64,000 nt of DNA, from positions 811,604 through 875,603 of the forward strand of contig JAHRYM010000002.1 in NCBI GenBank assembly GCA_020622085.1, in the 5' to 3' direction. This document shows, piece after piece, positions 8,465 to 17,331 of this stretch (positions within the stretch are counted from its first letter, which is position 1; each line of letters opens with the position of its first letter). A model generated the notes under the pieces. The model had not been told where the DNA came from. It saw nothing but the letters and a program-made list of their open reading frames with translations, and made no database searches. The DNA comes from Paracoccaceae bacterium. Its GTDB lineage: Bacteria > Pseudomonadota > Alphaproteobacteria > Rhodobacterales > Rhodobacteraceae. The translations under genes were made by a program, and so were the position numbers.

Positions 8465-9238
8465 TCAGGCCTGAAGTCGCGCCCTGATCTCCAGCAGGTC
8501 AGACCAGGCATCGCGTTTGGCCGGACCCTGGCGCAGCAGATAGGCCGGATGCGTCATCGGCATGACCGGCAGGCCAAAGCCCTCGGCCCATTGTCCGCGC
8601 AGCCGCAGGATGCCCTGCCGCCCCAGCACCGCCTGGCAGGGGGTGTTGCCCATCAGCACCAGCAGGTCCGGCGCGGCCAGTTCGACGTGCCGTTTCAGGA
8701 ACGGCAGCATCATGGCGATTTCCGCAGGTTCCGGCGTGCGGTTGGCGGGCGGACGCCAGGGCAGGACGTTGGTGATGTAAATCGCGTTGTCGGGTGCGGG
8801 CGCGGTGCGTGACAGGCCGATGGCGGCGAACATCCGGTCCAACAATTGCCCGGCCTTGCCGACGAAGGGGCGCCCTTCGATGTCTTCCTCGCGGCCCGGC
8901 GCTTCGCCGATAACCATGACGCGCGCGCCCCGGATGCCGTCGGCGAAGACGAGGTTCCGCGCGCCCTTCTTCAGGTCCAGATGGTCAAAAGCCCTCTGCG
9001 CCTCTGACAGCGCATCCAGGTCGCGGGCGGCGGCGGCCATGCGTTCGGCCACCGCGACCGGATCGACGGCGGGAATGACCACCGGCGCCATCGGTTCGGG
9101 CGCGGGTCTGGCCTTCGGCGTCTCGGCGGGGATTTCGTAGCGGTTCACCGGCAGATCGCCGATCGGCTCATCCGCCCCCAGCTCGATCTGCCATTCCAGA
9201 AGGGCCTTTGCCGCCCAGAAGTCGATTACCCCGTCCAT
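8465..9238 (-). CDS. Uracil-DNA glycosylase, family 4-like, lacking Fe-S cysteines
   Basis: 257 residues. The first 90 residues are a low-complexity extension; the rest is the UDG fold with motif A GEAPGREEDIEGRPFVGKAG (about 119-138), the ITNVLPWRPPANRTPEP segment and motif B MTHPAYLLRQ near the C-terminus. This is the arrangement of family 4 (TIGR00758-like) enzymes, which remove uracil from DNA. Only one cysteine is present in the whole protein, so the four ligands of the 4Fe-4S cluster of classical family 4 enzymes are absent: the position before RPP is Trp and the second is Met. It is divergent from pyrB. Confidence 0.88.
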   Translation of the reverse strand: MDGVIDFWAAKALLEWQIELGADEPIGDLPVNRYEIPAETPKARPAPEPMAPVVIPAVDPVAVAERMAAAARDLDALSEAQRAFDHLDLKKGARNLVFADGIRGARVMVIGEAPGREEDIEGRPFVGKAGQLLDRMFAAIGLSRTAPAPDNAIYITNVLPWRPPANRTPEPAEIAMMLPFLKRHVELAAPDLLVLMGNTPCQAVLGRQGILRLRGQWAEGFGLPVMPMTHPAYLLRQGPAKRDAWSDLLEIRARLQA

Positions 9239-9330
9239 GCCTCACCCTAGCCCCGCGGCCTGCCGCCTTCAACCATTGCCGGCGAGGCCCGGCTTTGCCA
9301 TAAGGCCCCAACAGGACAGGAGGGCCGCGG

Positions 9331-10293
9331 ATGGCATTTCGGGCAAGGCACCTTTTGGGGATCGAACACCTGACCCCCGAGGATATCCGCAGCGTTCTGG
9401 ATCTGGCCGAGACCTACGTCGACCTGAACCGGCGCACCGTCAAGCAATCGGACGTGCTGGCCGGGATGACGCAGATCAACATGTTCTTCGAGAACTCGAC
9501 CCGCACGCAGGCCAGCTTCGAACTGGCGGGCAAGCGTCTCGGCGCGGATGTGATGAACATGTCCGTCGCGCAATCGAGCGTGAAGAAGGGCGAAACGCTG
9601 ATCGACACGGCGCTGACGCTGAACGCGATGCACCCCGACCTGCTGGTGGTGCGGCATCCGTCGTCGGGCGCGGTCAACCTGCTGGCGTCGAAGGTCAACT
9701 GCGCGGTGCTGAACGCGGGCGACGGGCGGCATGAACACCCGACGCAGGCGCTTCTGGATGCGCTGACGATTCGCCGGGCCAAGGGCCGGATCCAGCGGCT
9801 GACGGTGGCGATCTGCGGCGACGTGGCGCATAGCCGCGTGGCGCGGTCGAACCTGATCCTGCTGGGCAAGATGGAAAACCGCGTTCGCCTGATCGCGCCG
9901 CCCACCCTGATGCCGCCGGGCGTGCAGGAATTCGGCTGCGAGATCTTCGACGACATGCGCGCCGGACTGGAAGGCGCCGATGTGGTGATGATGCTGCGCC
10001 TTCAGAAGGAACGGATGGACGGCGGCTTCATCCCGTCGGAGCGGGAATATTTCCATCGCTACGGGCTTGATGGCGACAAACTCTCCTGCGCCAGGCCCGA
10101 TGCCATCGTCATGCACCCCGGACCGATGAACCGCGGCGTCGAGATCGACGGCGAGATCGCCGACGACATCAACCGCAGCGTCATCCAGGAGCAGGTCGAG
10201 ATGGGCGTCGCCGTGCGCATGGCCTGCATGGACCTTCTGGCGCGCAACCTGCGGGCGGAACGCGGCGCGCAGGCGGTGGGGGTGATGGTGTGA
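9331..10293 (+). CDS. pyrB: Aspartate carbamoyltransferase catalytic subunit
   Basis: 320 residues, the normal catalytic-chain length. Carbamoyl-phosphate site [20 protein letters not shown] (about 50-70), [28 protein letters not shown] and the [11 protein letters not shown] motif near the C-terminus are all present. It condenses carbamoyl phosphate with aspartate in the second step of pyrimidine synthesis. The ATG follows AGGAGG at 7 bases. The next gene starts with GTG overlapping the pyrB stop (GTGA), and a pyrC-like gene lies about 2 kb downstream, so this heads the pyr operon; the downstream pyrC-like protein may be a structural partner. Confidence 0.97.
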   Translation: MAFRARHLLGIEHLTPEDIRSVLDLAETYVDLNRRTVKQSDVLAGMTQINMFFENSTRTQASFELAGKRLGADVMNMSVAQSSVKKGETLIDTALTLNAMHPDLLVVRHPSSGAVNLLASKVNCAVLNAGDGRHEHPTQALLDALTIRRAKGRIQRLTVAICGDVAHSRVARSNLILLGKMENRVRLIAPPTLMPPGVQEFGCEIFDDMRAGLEGADVVMMLRLQKERMDGGFIPSEREYFHRYGLDGDKLSCARPDAIVMHPGPMNRGVEIDGEIADDINRSVIQEQVEMGVAVRMACMDLLARNLRAERGAQAVGVMV

Positions 10294-11279
10294 CGCTGGG
10301 AAAGCTGGAAAAGATCGAAAATCTGAAGCCGATCTGGCCACACGAAGCCCGCAGCTTCACTCCCTGGCTCGCCCGGCCCGAAAACATCAGTCAACTCTCT
10401 GAAGCCATCGGCTATGGCCCGGAGGGCCTCGAGGTGCTGAAGGTCGAGGATAATGTCGGTGCATTCTACGCCGACATCGTCGCCCGTGACACCCTTGCCG
10501 CAGAGGGCGGGCTGGTATTGATTGAAAACCAGTTCGGGGCGACCAATCACGATCATCTGGGCAAGATCATCACCTACGCCGCCGGACAGAAGGAACCCGT
10601 CCGCACGATCGTATGGATCGCGGAAAAGCTGCGCGACGAGCATCGGGCTGCGCTTGACTGGCTGAACGGCAATACGGCCGGCACAATCGGCTTCTTTGGA
10701 ATCGAGATCGAGTTGTGGCGGATAGGTGAATCCCCCCCCGCACCGCGGTTTTCGGTCGTTTCCCGCCCGAATGAGTGGGTGCGCGACCACGCGGCGGACC
10801 CCGATCTGAGTGATCTGCGCAAACTCTACATCCGGTATTGGGATGCGTTGGGCACATTGATCCGGCGTCGCAAGACGCTGCTCAAGCCCCAGAAGGGCAC
10901 TCCGGCACAATGGACCAACTTCTCGATCGGTCGGGCGAATTTTGCACTCGTGGCGACAGCAGCGGGAAAGAATGGCGCGATACGGGCCGAACTCGCCATG
11001 ACCGGCGCGACAGGCAAACTGGCCTTCGCCCGACTGGTTTCGCAGCAGGCGGAGATTGACGCGGCCTATGGTCCCGGCCTTGAATGGGATCACATGCCCG
11101 GCCGCCAGCAGACCCGGATCAGCGAGACATTGCCGGATGTCGATATCTGGAACGTATCGGACTGGCCGCGCCAGCACGGTTGGCTCGCCGACAGGCTCGA
11201 CCGGCTTCATCGCCTGTTCCACGACCGTATTCGCGCGCTGGACCTGACTGAGCAGGGGCAAGCCGATGACCAGCCGTGA
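10290..11279 (+). CDS. DUF4268-type protein with nuclease-like N-terminal domain
   Basis: 329 residues starting at GTG within the GTGA overlap with pyrB. The N-terminal 130 residues show a PD-(D/E)XK-like arrangement: [17 protein letters not shown], then [26 protein letters not shown], where the usual Lys is Gln (ENQ). The C-terminal half (about 170-320) has the WTNFSIGR and RISETLP segments that I recall from DUF4268 proteins. Such proteins are scattered among bacteria and are often found in defence-type neighbourhoods, but none is obvious here. It interrupts the pyrB-pyrC unit and is probably an acquired cargo gene; DNA-related activity is only inferred. Confidence 0.75.
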   Translation: MTLGKLEKIENLKPIWPHEARSFTPWLARPENISQLSEAIGYGPEGLEVLKVEDNVGAFYADIVARDTLAAEGGLVLIENQFGATNHDHLGKIITYAAGQKEPVRTIVWIAEKLRDEHRAALDWLNGNTAGTIGFFGIEIELWRIGESPPAPRFSVVSRPNEWVRDHAADPDLSDLRKLYIRYWDALGTLIRRRKTLLKPQKGTPAQWTNFSIGRANFALVATAAGKNGAIRAELAMTGATGKLAFARLVSQQAEIDAAYGPGLEWDHMPGRQQTRISETLPDVDIWNVSDWPRQHGWLADRLDRLHRLFHDRIRALDLTEQGQADDQP

Positions 11280-11724
11280 CCCGATCCTGAACTACCGCCC
11301 CGGCCCGCAGTCCGAACTGCCGCTGGAGCCGGGCGAGGAGGTGCGCGCCACCTTCCTGCCCGATCCGGCGCGCTATACCCGCGATCACGTCATGCTGGCG
11401 GCGCTGTTCATCGTGCTGGTGGGCATCGCCTTCATCTTCCTGGGCAAGACGAACGAAATCTGGGTCGGCGCCCTTGGCGTGATCCTGGCCATCGGCTTCC
11501 GCTACGTCTTCTTCCGATCCGAGGTCTTCGCCCGCCGCTGGCAATTGACCGACCGCCGCCTGATCGGGCCGCAGGGCCGGCAGGTGCGGCTGACAGACGT
11601 GAAGGAGGTCCGCCGTCTGATGGGCGATGTGCAGATCGTCACCAAGGGCGGCGACAAGCACCTGATCCGTTATCAGGCCGACCCGCAGGCGGTGATCGCC
11701 CGGATTTCGGGGGCGCGGGGATGA
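11266..11724 (+). CDS. Membrane protein with bacterial PH-like domain
   Basis: 152 residues. Two hydrophobic stretches (about 42-60 and 64-82) form a membrane hairpin, followed by a beta-rich segment starting FARRWQLTDRRLIG that resembles the bPH/YdbS-type PH domain. The ATG lies 14 bases inside the end of the preceding DUF4268-type gene. Function unknown; its place in the pyr operon is probably ancestral in this group, with the flanking DUF4268-type and zinc-ribbon genes being additions, but this ordering is inference. Confidence 0.8.
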   Translation: MTSRDPILNYRPGPQSELPLEPGEEVRATFLPDPARYTRDHVMLAALFIVLVGIAFIFLGKTNEIWVGALGVILAIGFRYVFFRSEVFARRWQLTDRRLIGPQGRQVRLTDVKEVRRLMGDVQIVTKGGDKHLIRYQADPQAVIARISGARG

Positions 11725-11798
11725 AGGTTTGGCTTTGAGCGGGCAGCGTCAGTTTTTGACACAGAACACTAAACGCAGGCCGTGGAGGTGACGGTGTG

Positions 11799-12257
11799 AT
11801 GGATGTAATCGGTGGAATTGCAGCGGCCACTGAAGGGCTAAAGCTTGTCAATGAACTCAGAAAGATTGACCGGGAAGTTGACAAAGCCGAGTTGAAACTT
11901 CGACTTGTTGAAGTTGCCGACAAGCTCCTGGATTCGAAGCAGGCACTTCAGGAGGCGCAGGAACGCGCGTTTGAGCTGCAAAAGCGCATCTCCGCGTTGG
12001 AAGAGCAACTTGCTCAGAAGTCACGCCTAAAAGACGAGCGCGGGTTGCTATATGAAGTTGATGAACACGGTGATCATATTGACGAGCCATACTGCAATCA
12101 GTGTTACGTCAAGGTGGAAAAGCCATTTCGGCTGGTTTCCGACAACTTCGCTGGTGGCTTCGGATACAAATGCCACAACTGCGAGAAAGTATATTTTATC
12201 ACCCGCAACCGGGGAAGCTTGCGCTCCCTCCGAGATCTTGGAGAGGATCTAGGTTAA
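11799..12257 (+). CDS. Hypothetical coiled-coil protein with C-terminal zinc ribbon
   Basis: 152 residues from the ATG; a GTG three bases upstream lies 7 bases after GGAGG (11784-11788) and is an equally good start. Residues about 20-90 are strongly helical and charged with heptad-like spacing, suggesting a coiled coil. The C-terminal 60 residues have two CxxC pairs (YCNQC about residue 100 and YKCHNC about 128) that look like a zinc ribbon. Codon choice is visibly more AT-rich than in neighbouring genes, a sign of transfer. Its TAA overlaps the next ATG by one base. I do not recognise a function. Confidence 0.75.
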   Translation: MDVIGGIAAATEGLKLVNELRKIDREVDKAELKLRLVEVADKLLDSKQALQEAQERAFELQKRISALEEQLAQKSRLKDERGLLYEVDEHGDHIDEPYCNQCYVKVEKPFRLVSDNFAGGFGYKCHNCEKVYFITRNRGSLRSLRDLGEDLG

Positions 12258-13525
12258 TGACCATCCTCCTCACCAACGCCCGCCTCATCGACCCCGAGGC
12301 GCTGACCGTCACAGAAGGCTCGGCCCTGATTGAAGGCGGCCTAATCGCCGCGCTTGGGGATATGACCGCCCCCAAGGGCGCCACCATCATAGACTGCGGC
12401 GGCAAGTGCCTTGCGCCCGGCATCGTCGACTGGGGCGTGAAGGTGGGCGAACCGGGCGAGCGGCACAAGGAATCCTTCCGCTCGGCCGGGTTGTCAGCGG
12501 CGGCGGGGGGCGTCACCACCATCGTGGCGCGGCCCGACACCAACCCCGCGATCGACACGCCCGAAACGCTGGAATTCGTCACCCGCCGCGCCGCCGAAAG
12601 CCCGGTGCGCATCCATCACATGGCGGCGCTGACCAAGGGCCGGCAGGGGCGCGAGATGACCGAGATCGGTTTTCTGCTCGACACGGGCGCGGTGGCGTTT
12701 TCGGACGGCGATCATGTGGTCGAGGATACCAAGGTCTTGTCGCGCGCGCTGACCTATGCCCGCAGCCTGGGCGCGCTGGTGATCGGCCATCCGCAGGATC
12801 CGGGCCTGTCGCGGGGGGCTGCGGCGACGAATGGCAAGTTTGCGTCCTTACGCGGGATTCCGGCGGTGAACCCGATGGCGGAACGCATGGGCATTGATCG
12901 CGATCTGGCGCTGATCGAGATGACCGGCGTGCGCTATCACTTCGACCAGATCACCACCGCCCGCGCCCTGCCCGCGCTGCAGCGCGCCAAGGCCAATGGC
13001 CGGGACGTGACGGCGGGCATTTCGATCCACCATCTCGCGCTGAACGAATTCGACATCGGCGATTACCGCACCTTCTTCAAGCTGACGCCGCCCTTGCGGT
13101 CGGAAGACGATCGCGTGGCGCTGGTTGCCGCCGTGGCCAGCGGGCTGATCGATGTCGTGGGGTCGATGCACACGCCGCAGGACGAGGAAAGCAAGCGCCT
13201 GCCCTTCGAGGAAGCGGCATCGGGCGCCGTGGGGCTTGAGACGCTTCTGCCGGCGGCGATGCGGCTTTACCATTCGGGTGACCTGACGCTGCCGCAGATC
13301 TTCCGGGCGCTGGCGCTCAATCCCGCCAATCGGCTTGGTCTGCCGCAGGGCCGGCTGGCCGCGGGCGCGCCGGCGGATCTGGTGCTGTTCGATCCCGACG
13401 CGCCGTTCGTGCTGGACCGTTTCACGCTGAAATCGAAGTCGAAAAATACCCCCTTTGACGGAACGAGGATGGAGGGCAGAGTGCTTTCCACCTGGGTGGG
13501 GGGCGTCCGGGTTTTCGGAGAATAG
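12257..13525 (+). CDS. pyrC: Dihydroorotase-family protein, probably non-catalytic (PyrC' type)
   Basis: 422 residues with the overall amidohydrolase layout of type I dihydroorotase, including the PGIVD entry, EPGERHKESF, KLTPPLRSEDDR and GAVGLETLLP segments. However, the HxH zinc pair of the usual DxHVHLREPG motif is replaced (DWGVKVGEPG) and the catalytic ATDHAPH motif reads GSMHTPQ, so the aspartate is lost. This is the situation of Pseudomonas PyrC', an inactive homologue that holds the PyrB oligomer together. With pyrB 2 kb upstream, a structural role in aspartate carbamoyltransferase is the likeliest reading; a true dihydroorotase should be elsewhere in the genome. Confidence 0.88.
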   Translation: MTILLTNARLIDPEALTVTEGSALIEGGLIAALGDMTAPKGATIIDCGGKCLAPGIVDWGVKVGEPGERHKESFRSAGLSAAAGGVTTIVARPDTNPAIDTPETLEFVTRRAAESPVRIHHMAALTKGRQGREMTEIGFLLDTGAVAFSDGDHVVEDTKVLSRALTYARSLGALVIGHPQDPGLSRGAAATNGKFASLRGIPAVNPMAERMGIDRDLALIEMTGVRYHFDQITTARALPALQRAKANGRDVTAGISIHHLALNEFDIGDYRTFFKLTPPLRSEDDRVALVAAVASGLIDVVGSMHTPQDEESKRLPFEEAASGAVGLETLLPAAMRLYHSGDLTLPQIFRALALNPANRLGLPQGRLAAGAPADLVLFDPDAPFVLDRFTLKSKSKNTPFDGTRMEGRVLSTWVGGVRVFGE

Positions 13526-13528
13526 CGA

Positions 13529-14137
13529 ATGCCGGTCTTAGTGACGTCGATACCGCTTCTGATCCTGGTCGCGGTGCTGGGGTATCTTCTGGGATCGGTG
13601 CCCTTCGGGGTGGTGGTTTCGCGGGCGATGGGCCTGGGCGACCTGCGCAAGATCGGATCGGGCAACATCGGGGCGACCAACGTCCTGCGCACGGGCAACA
13701 AGCTGGCGGCGTTCCTGACGCTGGTGCTGGATGCGGGCAAGGGCGCCGTCGCCGTTCTGCTGGCGCGGGCGGCCCTGGGCGAGGATGCCGCGCAGGTGGC
13801 GGGGGGGGCCGCCTTTCTGGGCCATCTGTTCCCGGTCTGGCTGGGGTTCAACGGCGGCAAGGGGGTGGCCACCTTTCTGGGCACCCTTCTGGCGCTGGCC
13901 TGGCCGGTGGGTCTGGCCGCCTGCCTGACCTGGCTGGCCGTCGCGCTTCTGGCGCGGATTTCATCGCTTTCGGCGCTGGTGGCGGCTGCGGCCTCGGTTC
14001 CCTATGCTTTCCTTCTGGGGCGCGCCGATGTCTGGGGGCTGGCCGCGTTTCTGGCCGCGCTGGTCGTGCTGCGCCACAAGGCCAATATCGCGCGCCTTCT
14101 GGCAGGAACCGAGCCGCGGATCGGCAAGAAAGGCTAG
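13529..14137 (+). CDS. plsY: Glycerol-3-phosphate acyltransferase PlsY
   Basis: 202 residues, several membrane helices. The family motifs are clear: GSVPFGVVVSRAMG, then GSGNIGATNVLR, then LVLDAGKGAVAV, then GHLFPVWLGFNGGKGVATFLG. PlsY transfers the acyl group from acyl phosphate to glycerol-3-phosphate, making lysophosphatidic acid at the inner membrane. It follows the pyrC-like gene by 3 bases and is co-directional, a common order in Rhodobacterales, and precedes a DUF805 gene by 3 bases. Confidence 0.96.
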   Translation: MPVLVTSIPLLILVAVLGYLLGSVPFGVVVSRAMGLGDLRKIGSGNIGATNVLRTGNKLAAFLTLVLDAGKGAVAVLLARAALGEDAAQVAGGAAFLGHLFPVWLGFNGGKGVATFLGTLLALAWPVGLAACLTWLAVALLARISSLSALVAAAASVPYAFLLGRADVWGLAAFLAALVVLRHKANIARLLAGTEPRIGKKG

Positions 14138-14140
14138 GAC

Positions 14141-14584
14141 ATGGGATTTTTCGACGCGATCGGATCGGTCTTCACGAAATACGCGACCTTTTCGGGCCGC
14201 GCGCCGCGATCCGAATTCTGGTGGTTCTGGCTGCTGAACATGTTCGTCGGGCTGGCGCTTGACGGACGGGGCATCTGGCCCGGAACCGGAGAGCCGCCAC
14301 ATATGTCGATGCTGTCGGTGATCTGGCATCTGGCGGTGCTCATCCCCACACTGGCGGTGTCAGTGCGGCGCCTGCATGACACCGACCGCAGCGGCTGGTG
14401 GCTGCTGTTGTGGCTGATCCCGCTGATCGGCTGGATCGTGCTTCTGGTGTTCTACGTCAGCCGTGGCACCGCGGGTGCGAACCGCTTCGGGCCCGATCCG
14501 CTGTCGGGCGGCGCGGGTGGTTCGGCGGGCGGTCAACCGGGCAGCTATGGTCCGACCTCGATCCCGTCGGTGCCGCGCCGCTGA
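14141..14584 (+). CDS. DUF805 family membrane protein
   Basis: 147 residues. FSGRAPRSEFWWFWL near the N-terminus and RRLHDTDRSGWWLLLWLIP in the middle are the hallmarks of DUF805 (YhaH-like) proteins, with three or four membrane spans and a Gly/Ser-rich C-terminal tail. The function of the family is not established. It is the last gene of the pyrB-plsY run, three bases after plsY, and converges on gshA with 12 bases between the stops. Confidence 0.9.
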   Translation: MGFFDAIGSVFTKYATFSGRAPRSEFWWFWLLNMFVGLALDGRGIWPGTGEPPHMSMLSVIWHLAVLIPTLAVSVRRLHDTDRSGWWLLLWLIPLIGWIVLLVFYVSRGTAGANRFGPDPLSGGAGGSAGGQPGSYGPTSIPSVPRR

Positions 14585-14596
14585 TCGACCAGCGGC

Positions 14597-15943
14597 CTAA
14601 AGGGCGGCGTCGGTGTAAAGCCGCGTCAGATCGCCGCCCCAGTCGCCGTGGAAGCGTTCCAGCCAGACATCGGCCTGCACGCGGCCGCTGTTCAGGCTTT
14701 CGACCAGCGGGCGCAGATGCGCCTCCTCGCCGTGACCACGGGCGGCAAGTCCGGCATGGGACAGGCCGACGGCGGCATGGGCCAGATCCATCAACCGCAC
14801 GCCATTCGCCTGCCCCTGCAGCGCATCGACCGAGGCCGCGACCCGCAGGCCCTCGCGGGTTTCGGCGTCGAGCCCCTTGACCAGATCCCATGCGGCATCC
14901 AGCGCGGCGCTGTCATACATGAGCCCGACCCAGAAGGCCGGAAGCGCCACGATATGCGGTTCCGTGCCGACATCGGCGCCGCGCATTTCGATGTATTTCT
15001 TCACCCGCGCTTCGGGGAAGACGGTGGTCATGTGATCGGCCCAGTCAGAAAGGGTGGGCTTTTCGCCCGGCAACGCGGGCAGTTCGCCCTTCAGGAAATC
15101 GCGGAAGCTTTGCCCCAGCGCGTCGATGTAATGTCCGTCGCGGTAGACGAAATACATCGGCACATCCAGAACCCAGTCGACATAGGCCTGGAAGCCCATT
15201 CCGTCGCGGAAGGCAAAATCCAGCATCCCGGTCCGTGCATCATCAAGGCTGCGCCAGATGCGCGAACGCCAGCTTTTGTGGCCGTTCACCCTGCCCTCGA
15301 AGAAGGGCGAGGATGCAAACAGCGCCGTCGCCACCGGTTGCAGCGCCAGCGCCACGCGCAACTTCTTCACCATGTCGGCTTCAGACGCATAATCCAGGTT
15401 CACCTGCACGGTGCAGGTGCGATACATCATCTGCGTGCCGTGGGTGCCGACGCGGCCCATGTAATCGGTCATCAGGCGATAACGGCCCTTCGGCATCATC
15501 GGCATCTGTTCATGGGTCCAGACCGGCGCCGCACCCGCCCCGAAGAACCGTGCCCCCATCGGGTCTGCAATCGCGTGAACTTCGGACAGGTGATTCTCAA
15601 GCTCGGCCTTGACCTGATGCACAGTTTCCAGCGGCGCACCCGATAGTTCGAACTGGCCGCCCGGTTCCAGGCTGATATTGGCGCCGTTCCGCGTCAGGCC
15701 GATGATCTTGCCCTGTTCCAGCACCTCGGACCAGCCGAAGCGGTCGCGCAGGCCCTCCATCAGAGCCTTGATGGAACAGGGACCGTCATAGGGCAGCGGC
15801 AGCATGGTATCGGGCGAATAGCCGAACTTTTCATGTTCGGTGCCGATGCGCCAGTCGGAGGCCGGCTTGCAGCCCGAGGCGACATAGTCTGCCAGTTGCT
15901 CGAAGCTCTCGATCGGGCCGCCGCCGGACTGGGGAATGGACAT
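14597..15943 (-). CDS. gshA: Glutamate-cysteine ligase (plant-type)
   Basis: 448 residues, matching the alphaproteobacterial/plant GCS2 branch. Visible landmarks are IGTEHEKFGY (about 31-40), GGQFELSGAPL, a MMYRTCTVQVNLDY segment and WRSRIWRSLDDARTGML. It makes gamma-glutamylcysteine, the first step of glutathione synthesis. The ATG is preceded by GAGGCT. It is the distal gene of a minus-strand run rsmE-membrane protein-gshA, separated from the membrane-protein gene by 123 bases, so it may also have its own promoter. Confidence 0.95.
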   Translation of the reverse strand: MSIPQSGGGPIESFEQLADYVASGCKPASDWRIGTEHEKFGYSPDTMLPLPYDGPCSIKALMEGLRDRFGWSEVLEQGKIIGLTRNGANISLEPGGQFELSGAPLETVHQVKAELENHLSEVHAIADPMGARFFGAGAAPVWTHEQMPMMPKGRYRLMTDYMGRVGTHGTQMMYRTCTVQVNLDYASEADMVKKLRVALALQPVATALFASSPFFEGRVNGHKSWRSRIWRSLDDARTGMLDFAFRDGMGFQAYVDWVLDVPMYFVYRDGHYIDALGQSFRDFLKGELPALPGEKPTLSDWADHMTTVFPEARVKKYIEMRGADVGTEPHIVALPAFWVGLMYDSAALDAAWDLVKGLDAETREGLRVAASVDALQGQANGVRLMDLAHAAVGLSHAGLAARGHGEEAHLRPLVESLNSGRVQADVWLERFHGDWGGDLTRLYTDAAL

Positions 15944-16066
15944 TGGGAGCCTCGGGCTTTCTGGTTCTCTACAGGGGTGCAGACGTGACTTGGGGCAAGG
16001 ATCAAGTCAAGCCCAGTCCTTCACGCACCCGTCTCACATGCAATGCACGGCGCCCACGCCCGCGGA

Positions 16067-16591
16067 TCATGGCGACGAAATCCGCCGAAGCCCGGACGGC
16101 GGGCGGGTCCAGAGCGGCGCGCGGGCCACGGGGGCGTCGATCGCGGCGGCAATCCGCGCCATGTCCGCGCCGGGCAAAAGCGAAAAGGCATCAAACAGGA
16201 CATCGGCGCCTTCGGCCGCAACCGGCACCAGCAGAACCTGCCCGTCGGCCTGCCGCAGCCGCCAGTGGCGCCTGCCATACATCTCGATCAGGCGCAGCTC
16301 GACCATTTCGGCCAGGGCGACATAACCACCGAAGGTAGGCCCCAGATAGCCGATCTGGCCTTCGTCCAGCTCGACCACCCCCGGCGCCTCGATCCGGCGG
16401 GCGAACCTTGCGCGGCGCAGGGCCGAAAGGGCCCAGCCGAGCGCGACGATCAGCACCAGCGCCCCCACCGGCATCAGCAGGAACCCCCCGAGCCAGACAA
16501 GCCATCCGCCAAGAAGGGCCAGCATTCCCGCCACCATCGCTTCGCGGAACGGGCGCAGTCTTTCCAGAAGTTCGGGCCGGATCAGCGACAT
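16067..16591 (-). CDS. Conserved hypothetical membrane protein
   Basis: 174 residues: two adjacent hydrophobic helices (about 19-58), then a soluble domain with the pattern GVVELDEGQIGYLGPTFGG and MVELRLIEMYGRRHWRL that I recall from uncharacterised Rhodobacterales proteins encoded between rsmE and gshA. It starts 6 bases after the end of rsmE, so the two are co-transcribed. No function can be assigned from the sequence. Confidence 0.8.
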   Translation of the reverse strand: MSLIRPELLERLRPFREAMVAGMLALLGGWLVWLGGFLLMPVGALVLIVALGWALSALRRARFARRIEAPGVVELDEGQIGYLGPTFGGYVALAEMVELRLIEMYGRRHWRLRQADGQVLLVPVAAEGADVLFDAFSLLPGADMARIAAAIDAPVARAPLWTRPPSGLRRISSP

Positions 16592-16597
16592 CGGCCC

Positions 16598-17320
16598 TTA
16601 CCGCCAATCGCCAAGGCTGGCCTGCCACAGCGTCAGCGCGGCACAGGCGGCGGTATCGGCGCGCAATATCCGGGGGCCAAGCGAGACGGGCGCGACGAAG
16701 GGCAGCGCGGCAAGACGTCTGCGTTCAGAGGGGGAAAAACCGCCTTCGGGCCCGATCAGGATGGCCCAGGGGCCCGGTTCGGCGCCCGCAAGGGTCGTCG
16801 CCGCGCCGACGCGGGCCTCATCGGCCCAAAGGATGCGGCGGCCAGCGTCCCAGCGCGCCAGAAGCTTTTCGAGCGCCGTCAGATCCTCGACCACCGGCAC
16901 ATGGGTGGCGCCGCATTGCTCGGCGGCTTCCACAGCGTGGGACTGAAGCCGGTCCTGACGGATGCGCTCGGCATTGGTGAACTCCGTCTGCACCGGCAGG
17001 ATCCGCGCCACACCAAGCTCGACCGCCTTTTCGACGATGAAATCGGTGCGGGCCTTCTTGATGGGCGCGAAAACCAGCCAAAGGTCGGGTGGCATCCGCT
17101 GTGGCGCGGTCTGCTCAAGACACTCGGCACTGCCGCCGCGCTTGCCAGCAACCGCGATCCGCGCCAGCCATTCCCCGTCGCGGCCGTTGAACAGCAGGAT
17201 GCGGGCCTCTGCACCCAGACGCATCACCCCGAAGAGGTAATGCGCCTGCGCCTCGGTCAGGGCGACGGATTGCCCCGTCCCCAGCGGATGGTCTACACAA
17301 AGCCTGATCTTCGCAGTCAT
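16598..17320 (-). CDS. rsmE: 16S rRNA (uracil-1498-N3)-methyltransferase
   Basis: 240 residues from the ATG beginning MTAKIRLCVDHPL; a longer in-frame extension runs into the divergent gene and is rejected. The SPOUT-fold C-terminal half shows LIGPEGGFSPSER (about 185) and SLGPRILRADTAACAALTLWQ at the end, the deep-knot signature of RsmE; the N-terminal PUA-like domain has HYLFGVMRLG. It methylates U1498 in the decoding centre of 16S rRNA. Its start codon is only 11 bases from the start codon of ubiA on the opposite strand. Confidence 0.95.
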   Translation of the reverse strand: MTAKIRLCVDHPLGTGQSVALTEAQAHYLFGVMRLGAEARILLFNGRDGEWLARIAVAGKRGGSAECLEQTAPQRMPPDLWLVFAPIKKARTDFIVEKAVELGVARILPVQTEFTNAERIRQDRLQSHAVEAAEQCGATHVPVVEDLTALEKLLARWDAGRRILWADEARVGAATTLAGAEPGPWAILIGPEGGFSPSERRRLAALPFVAPVSLGPRILRADTAACAALTLWQASLGDWR

Positions 17321-17331
17321 GAGGCGAGTGT

